Below, one piece after another: positions 59,994-64,000 of a stretch of DNA of 64,000 nucleotides; within the stretch, counting starts at the first letter, position 1; the number at the start of each line of letters is the position of its first letter. The stretch is from Candidatus Geocrenenecus huangii. GTDB lineage: Archaea > Thermoproteota > Nitrososphaeria_A > Caldarchaeales > Wolframiiraptoraceae. Under the pieces are notes generated by a model. It worked only from the letters and a program-made list of their open reading frames with translations. It made no database searches and was not told the DNA's origin. The stretch covers positions 1-64,000 of the forward strand of contig JALNKM010000001.1 of the NCBI GenBank assembly GCA_023268155.1, given 5' to 3'. Position numbers and translations under genes: made by a program.

Positions 59994-60971
59994 ATGGTCG
60001 CCGTCAGAACGAGCATTGACCAGATCGAGAGATTAAGGAAGAGCGGTTACAGGATAGTCGGCAGACACTCCGCAGTTAAGATCTGCCATTGGACTAAGAA
60101 TGTTCTCCGAGGTGGGAAACACTGCTACAAGAGTTGGTATGGAGTTCAGAGTCATAGATGCCTTCAGATGACTCCAAGTTTACAATACTGTAACATGATG
60201 TGCATATTCTGTTGGAGATTCCACACAATTAATAGAGTTACCGTATATGAGGGTGAATGGGACCGCCCAGAGGAGATATTCGATAAACTTATCTTGGAGC
60301 AGAGGCAGCTTCTTTCAGGATTCAAAGGTAATCCAGCCGTAGATAAGAAATTATTCAAAGATGCTCTGGAACCCAATAATGTTGCTATTTCACTAGATGG
60401 TGAGCCAACTTTATATCCATACCTAGCTGAACTAATCAAGATTGCTCATAAAAATGGAATGACTACTTTCCTAGTAACGAATGGTACAACACCGAGAAAG
60501 CTTGAAGAATTGATCGAGAAAGATGCTCAGCCAACAAATCTTTACATAAGTCTTTATGGTCCAGACTATGCGACACATGTTAGAACATGTAGACCTCTCA
60601 TATCGGATAGCTGGACTAGACTTATGGAGAGCTTAAAGCTTATGCCGAGCTTTGGGAAGTCTAGAAAGATGATAAGGCTTACTCTTGTCAAAGAATACAA
60701 TATGAGGGATCCGGAAAAGTATGCTGAATTGATTAGAAATGCTAAACCAGATTACGTGGAATGCAAAGCGTACATGCATGTAGGCGAGAGCCAGAAGAGG
60801 CTACCGAAAGAGGCCATGCCAAGCATGAACGATATAATAGATTTCTCAGAAAAATTATCCTTGCTGATAGGCTATAAGATTATTTCCCATGATAATGCGA
60901 GCCGTGTATCGCTCCTAGCCAATGAATCGTCACCATACTATTCACTAGATTATAATAGGATATTTAGATGA
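59994..60971 (+). CDS. taw1: tRNA 4-demethylwyosine synthase Taw1
   Basis: A 325-residue radical SAM enzyme that makes the tricyclic base of wyosine at G37 of tRNA-Phe from N1-methylguanosine and pyruvate. The radical SAM cluster is CNMMCIFCWRF (Cys66, 70, 73). The second cluster cysteines, Cys31, Cys44 and Cys56, stand at nearly the spacing of the archaeal enzyme of known structure. SLDGEPTLYPYLAELI holds the GEP motif. It follows the phosphatase after 38 bases. Confidence 0.95.
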   Translation: MVAVRTSIDQIERLRKSGYRIVGRHSAVKICHWTKNVLRGGKHCYKSWYGVQSHRCLQMTPSLQYCNMMCIFCWRFHTINRVTVYEGEWDRPEEIFDKLILEQRQLLSGFKGNPAVDKKLFKDALEPNNVAISLDGEPTLYPYLAELIKIAHKNGMTTFLVTNGTTPRKLEELIEKDAQPTNLYISLYGPDYATHVRTCRPLISDSWTRLMESLKLMPSFGKSRKMIRLTLVKEYNMRDPEKYAELIRNAKPDYVECKAYMHVGESQKRLPKEAMPSMNDIIDFSEKLSLLIGYKIISHDNASRVSLLANESSPYYSLDYNRIFR

Positions 60972-60973
60972 GT

Positions 60974-61471
60974 CTAGTGCTCCGACTCTTCAAAGTATTT
61001 CTTAAGTCTATCGTATGTTTCATGAGGCAGCTCAGGCATGATCTTCGTCTCAGATATTACAGGCATGAAATTGGTGTCTCCAACCCACCTTGGAACCAGA
61101 TGGAAATGTAGATGATCTTCTACGCCCGCTCCCGCCGCCCTCCCTATGTTTGCTCCAATATTCAATCCACTCGGCCTATATTCTTTTCTAAGTATCTTCA
61201 CACCCCAGACGGTTAATTTCATTAATTCAATATATTCTTCTTCATTAAGTTTTTCTAGTTCTCCAGCATGTCTATAGGGAGCGATCATCAAATGCCCGGT
61301 ATTGTAAGGATACTTGTTTAATATAATGAAGCAGGTCTTACCTCTATAGAGAATTAGATTTTCTCTATCTCTATTCTGCTGCACTGCTCTACAAAAAAAG
61401 CACCCCGAATCTCGGTTATCTTCAAAACGTTTAATATACTTCATCCTCCAAGGCGCCCACAAGATCTTCAT
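60974..61471 (-). CDS. HIT-family nucleotide hydrolase
   Basis: A 165-residue histidine-triad protein. The triad is DHLHFHLVPRW at about residues 117-127; CFFCRAV near the start is a zinc-binding pair common in this family. HIT hydrolases split adenosine 5'-phosphoramidates or act as AP4A phosphorylases. It converges with taw1, two bases between stops. Confidence 0.92.
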   Translation of the reverse strand: MKILWAPWRMKYIKRFEDNRDSGCFFCRAVQQNRDRENLILYRGKTCFIILNKYPYNTGHLMIAPYRHAGELEKLNEEEYIELMKLTVWGVKILRKEYRPSGLNIGANIGRAAGAGVEDHLHFHLVPRWVGDTNFMPVISETKIMPELPHETYDRLKKYFEESEH

Positions 61472-61565
61472 AACATATAATATCTCTTGATAGGCTGGCT
61501 AAATCTTTTTCTCCGAACTCTAACCTCGTCGAAGAGTGTATTCAAGATAACTTTAAGAATAATCT

Positions 61566-62036
61566 ATGCGTAGTAGCTTTATGCCATCTGAAATAAGACA
61601 GGTTAATGTTTCTGGTAAACCCCTAGTCAAGAGAAAAGCTATGGCTCGTGGGTTCATAAGACTGAAAAGGGAAACCATTGAAAAGATTACATCAGGAAAT
61701 GTTGAGAAAGGAGACCCCCTACAGCTTGCTAGGATCGCTGGAACAAATGCTGCGAAACTTACTCCCCTACTTCTCCCACTATGCCATCCGCTTAAGCTTG
61801 ATTATGTAGAAGTAAATCCGAAGATCAAAGATGATGGTATAGAAGTGGAGGCTGTGGTCGAAGCTTTTGAGAGAACTGGAGTCGAGATGGAGGCCTTAAC
61901 CACAGTATGCATAGCGTTGCTCAACATATGGGATGCTGTAAAAATGTATGAGAAGACACCGGATGGTCAGTACCCAGATACCTTAATAACCGATATAAGA
62001 GTAGTGAGAAAAGTGAAAAATGATGAAGTCGACTGA
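61566..62036 (+). CDS. moaC: Cyclic pyranopterin monophosphate synthase MoaC
   Basis: A 156-residue MoaC, second step of molybdopterin synthesis. RQVNVSGKPLVKRKAMARGF at the start and LTPLLLPLCHPLKLDYVEV with the active-site histidine, then TGVEMEALTTVCIALLNIWD, are family hallmarks. It overlaps moaB by 17 bases. Together with moaB and moeA nearby it supplies cofactor for the molybdenum hydroxylases in this window. Confidence 0.95.
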   Translation: MRSSFMPSEIRQVNVSGKPLVKRKAMARGFIRLKRETIEKITSGNVEKGDPLQLARIAGTNAAKLTPLLLPLCHPLKLDYVEVNPKIKDDGIEVEAVVEAFERTGVEMEALTTVCIALLNIWDAVKMYEKTPDGQYPDTLITDIRVVRKVKNDEVD

Positions 62037-62562
62037 AGCCCATAAACCGTATGAAGAGCATAGACGTAGAGGTCCTCGAAAGCTTAGATTCATCTTGTAT
62101 ACTGTCAGTACTTCGAGGTATAGATTAAGGATTGAAGGAAGACCATACAAGGATGAAACTATGGAAACAGCTATTAGGCTTATCGCTAGAAAAAATCATG
62201 AAATAATCGAAACAGACGTCATAAACGACGATATTGACATGATTAGGGAGACTCTCAAAAACAGTGTTCAAAAAGAAGTAGATGTGATAATGTATATGGG
62301 AGGCACAGGGTTAACGAGTAGAGATGTAACTATAGAAGCCATTAGACCTCTACTAGACAAAGAGGCTGAGGGCTTTGGAGAAATATTTAGACTTCGAAGC
62401 TACAAGAAGATAGGTACTGCAGCCGCGTTGACTAGAGCAACTGCAGGAGTATACCGTAAGAAAATAATCTTATGTCTTCCCGGCTCTCCAGATGCGGTAA
62501 AACTTGCGCTAAGAATGTTTCTAGATGAGCTCCCACACTTTGTCTACCTAGCAAATTCATGA
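62020..62562 (+). CDS. moaB: Molybdopterin adenylyltransferase-like MoaB
   Basis: A 180-residue MoaB/Mog protein. MYMGGTGLTSRDVTIEAIRP is the phosphate-binding GGTG motif, EAEGFGEIFRLRSYKKIGTA and LCLPGSPDAVKLAL are also typical. In archaea MoaB adenylates molybdopterin before metal insertion by MoeA. The N-terminal 18 residues are basic and look disordered. Confidence 0.93.
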   Translation: MMKSTEAHKPYEEHRRRGPRKLRFILYTVSTSRYRLRIEGRPYKDETMETAIRLIARKNHEIIETDVINDDIDMIRETLKNSVQKEVDVIMYMGGTGLTSRDVTIEAIRPLLDKEAEGFGEIFRLRSYKKIGTAAALTRATAGVYRKKIILCLPGSPDAVKLALRMFLDELPHFVYLANS

Positions 62563-62608
62563 TGAGGAATTGACAGGTATTAGGTTGTGGTTCAGATCAC
62601 CTATGACC

Positions 62609-63094
62609 TCACTTTGCTTCTATCGGTATTGCAACCCTTATTAGTGATTCCTCTCCTCTCATCACATGGTAGCTTGGAGACCTCACCTTGTTATCCCCTA
62701 CGTAGACGTGACCGTGAGTTATCAATTGGCGAGCTTGATATATGCTTTTAGCATACCCGAGCTTGAAGACTATCGTCTGTAGCCTTCTCTCTAAAATATC
62801 TCTAACAGTTAATTGTAACACATTGTCTGCAGTAGCATCTTCATCTACAAGCCCCATCTTGTAAAGTCTACTTATCAGCCTTCTCTCCTCTTGAACTCTT
62901 TTTTCACCCGTAAGAACGAATAGAGACCTAGCTTGCGCTCTAATCTTTCTAAGAATAGTTTCAGCCGTCCAAAGCTCTTTCTTATTCCTTAAACCATATT
63001 CTCCGAGAAGATGGAGCTCCGTAGCCAGTCTATCCGCTTTCCATGGATGACCTGGGGTCTCGTACCGCTTACGAGCTCTCTTTGGATCTCCCAT
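62609..63094 (-). CDS. rps4: 30S ribosomal protein S4
   Basis: A 161-residue archaeal S4 with an N-terminal MGDPKRARKRYETPGHPWKA and an S4 RNA-binding domain from about residue 102 (RRLQTIVFKLGYAKSIYQAR, then QLITHGHVYVGDNKVRSPSY). In most archaea it lies between rps13 and rps11 upstream of rpoD. Here its neighbours are moaB and moeA, so the usual ribosomal cluster has been broken and the gene stands alone. Confidence 0.95.
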   Translation of the reverse strand: MGDPKRARKRYETPGHPWKADRLATELHLLGEYGLRNKKELWTAETILRKIRAQARSLFVLTGEKRVQEERRLISRLYKMGLVDEDATADNVLQLTVRDILERRLQTIVFKLGYAKSIYQARQLITHGHVYVGDNKVRSPSYHVMRGEESLIRVAIPIEAK

Positions 63095-63238
63095 ACTGGA
63101 TAGAATATCATTAAGACTTCCTTATTAACCTCCCTCTTCATCTTCTATAGACAGCTAACCTTCGAGTATTCTTCTCATTAATAATGGTGACGATACGCAA
63201 CCATAAAATACAGGTCGTAGTAGATATGCTACCATAGT

Positions 63239-64000
63239 ATGAATGAATACGTTGAGAAGCAGTTTAAATATATCTCGCTTGATGAAGCATTAGAAAAAAT
63301 AATTCACTATTCTAGACTTTCCCCAAGTGTTATCAATATTGACGTTTATAGATCATTGGGCTACGTCTTAGCGGAAGACGTAGTATCTCCTATTTCAATA
63401 CCTAGAGATACTGTCGCTCATTTTGATGGCTATGCTGTAAGGAGCTCCGATACGTTAAAAGCCTCGACAGTTAATCCAGTCAGATTGAAGGTCGTAGGTA
63501 GGATAGACTCGATAAAAGAACATAATCTGAGCATCAGGGAGGGAGAGACGGTCTATGTTGTAACAGGGGCTAAGATGCCCGGAGGGGCTGATGCCTTGGT
63601 ACCCGTTGAAAGAACTAGACGGTATGGAGAAAGTATAGAAATTTTAGAACCTGTAAAGAGGGGAGAGCACGTAACATTTAGGGGGGCAGATATAGAGGCT
63701 GGAGAGAGTGTTCAGAGAAGAGGAGATGTAATCCGCCCTCAGACCATAAAGTTTTTGCTAGATGCCGGAATATCCAGGATTAAGGTATATGCTAAACCTA
63801 GAATTGCAATAATAGGTGTTGGAGATGAATTAACAATAAGGCGGGAGGAGGTCGATGGGAAGAAGCTTGAAACATCTTCAACAATGATACACTACTACGT
63901 CAATGAGTTTGGTGGGATCCCGACAAGAGTAAATCCTGTTCCTGATAATCCAAACCAGATAATTCAGGTTGTCAAGAACTCGCTTAGACAAAACGATGTA
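63239..64000 (+). CDS. moeA: Molybdopterin molybdenumtransferase MoeA (3' end outside window)
   Basis: An open frame of 254 codons running off the right edge, starting MNEYVEKQFKYISLDEALEK. HFDGYAVRSSDT at about residues 62-73 (usually AMDGYA), VVTGAKMPGGADALVPVE at about 108-125 and IAIIGVGDELTIRREEVDGK are the MoeA motifs. MoeA inserts molybdate into adenylated molybdopterin. Together with moaC and moaB it forms a cofactor group interrupted only by the S4 gene on the other strand. Confidence 0.93.
   Translation, partial: MNEYVEKQFKYISLDEALEKIIHYSRLSPSVINIDVYRSLGYVLAEDVVSPISIPRDTVAHFDGYAVRSSDTLKASTVNPVRLKVVGRIDSIKEHNLSIREGETVYVVTGAKMPGGADALVPVERTRRYGESIEILEPVKRGEHVTFRGADIEAGESVQRRGDVIRPQTIKFLLDAGISRIKVYAKPRIAIIGVGDELTIRREEVDGKKLETSSTMIHYYVNEFGGIPTRVNPVPDNPNQIIQVVKNSLRQNDV

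Overview
The window comes from a thermophile-like archaeon, most likely of the TACK group (Thermoproteota, Korarchaeota or a relative). The evidence is: TATA boxes about 25 bases before many starts, with several apparently leaderless genes; a Sulfolobales-like 24-base CRISPR repeat ending in ATTGAAAG; Orc1/Cdc6, RfcS/RfcL, aEF-2, archaeal S4, Taw1, MptD and an LSm protein; and a crenactin operon. The exact lineage cannot be fixed from the sequence alone.

Region by region. 1-1300: a CRISPR array of 15 identical repeats read left to right, running tail to tail into an LSm gene. No cas genes are visible. 1305-7000: a gene-poor stretch, tRNA-Asp, a methyltransferase broken by an in-frame TAG, an orphan DNA methyltransferase, a Thi4-type thiazole synthase, a DUF1464 kinase-like gene and two doubtful small ORFs. 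7083-9611: a PadR regulator with an ABC-2 exporter. 9758-14862: a BMP-type nucleoside (or related solute) ABC importer.

15001-37842 is a catabolic island and the most unusual part. It holds a TudS-like desulfidase, a cyclase-family hydrolase, and two complete three-subunit molybdenum hydroxylases of the xanthine-dehydrogenase type, not CO dehydrogenases. It also has a divergent operon whose products match the three oxamate carbamoyltransferase families (FdrA/AllF, DUF1116/AllG, DUF2877/AllH), plus a MoaD-like carrier and a 57-residue stand-alone FdrA-like protein. A PrpB/PrpD pair follows, then a biotin-dependent, probably sodium-pumping decarboxylase with BirA and BioY. My inference is import and anaerobic breakdown of an N-heterocycle or ureide, with carbamoyl phosphate and a sodium gradient as possible energy yields. 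Two copies of the small molybdoenzyme subunit share an identical 150-base inverted tract.

38028-46563: Orc1/Cdc6, both clamp-loader subunits, a TatD nuclease, metallo-beta-lactamase proteins, a class V aminotransferase, a radical SAM protein and MptD. 46556-50405: a tightly overlapping minus-strand operon with crenactin, an arcadin-2-like coiled-coil protein, an upstream partner, an RNase Z-like hydrolase and dCTP deaminase. 50506-57397: cupin, EF-2 with an altered diphthamide loop, an amino-acid ABC importer and an Mrp ATPase. 57398-64000: a possible structured RNA, a small basic protein, a hydroxyacid dehydrogenase, an IMPase-like phosphatase, Taw1, a HIT protein, molybdenum-cofactor genes moaC, moaB and moeA (cut by the window end) and an isolated S4 gene. 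The cofactor genes fit the molybdoenzymes upstream.
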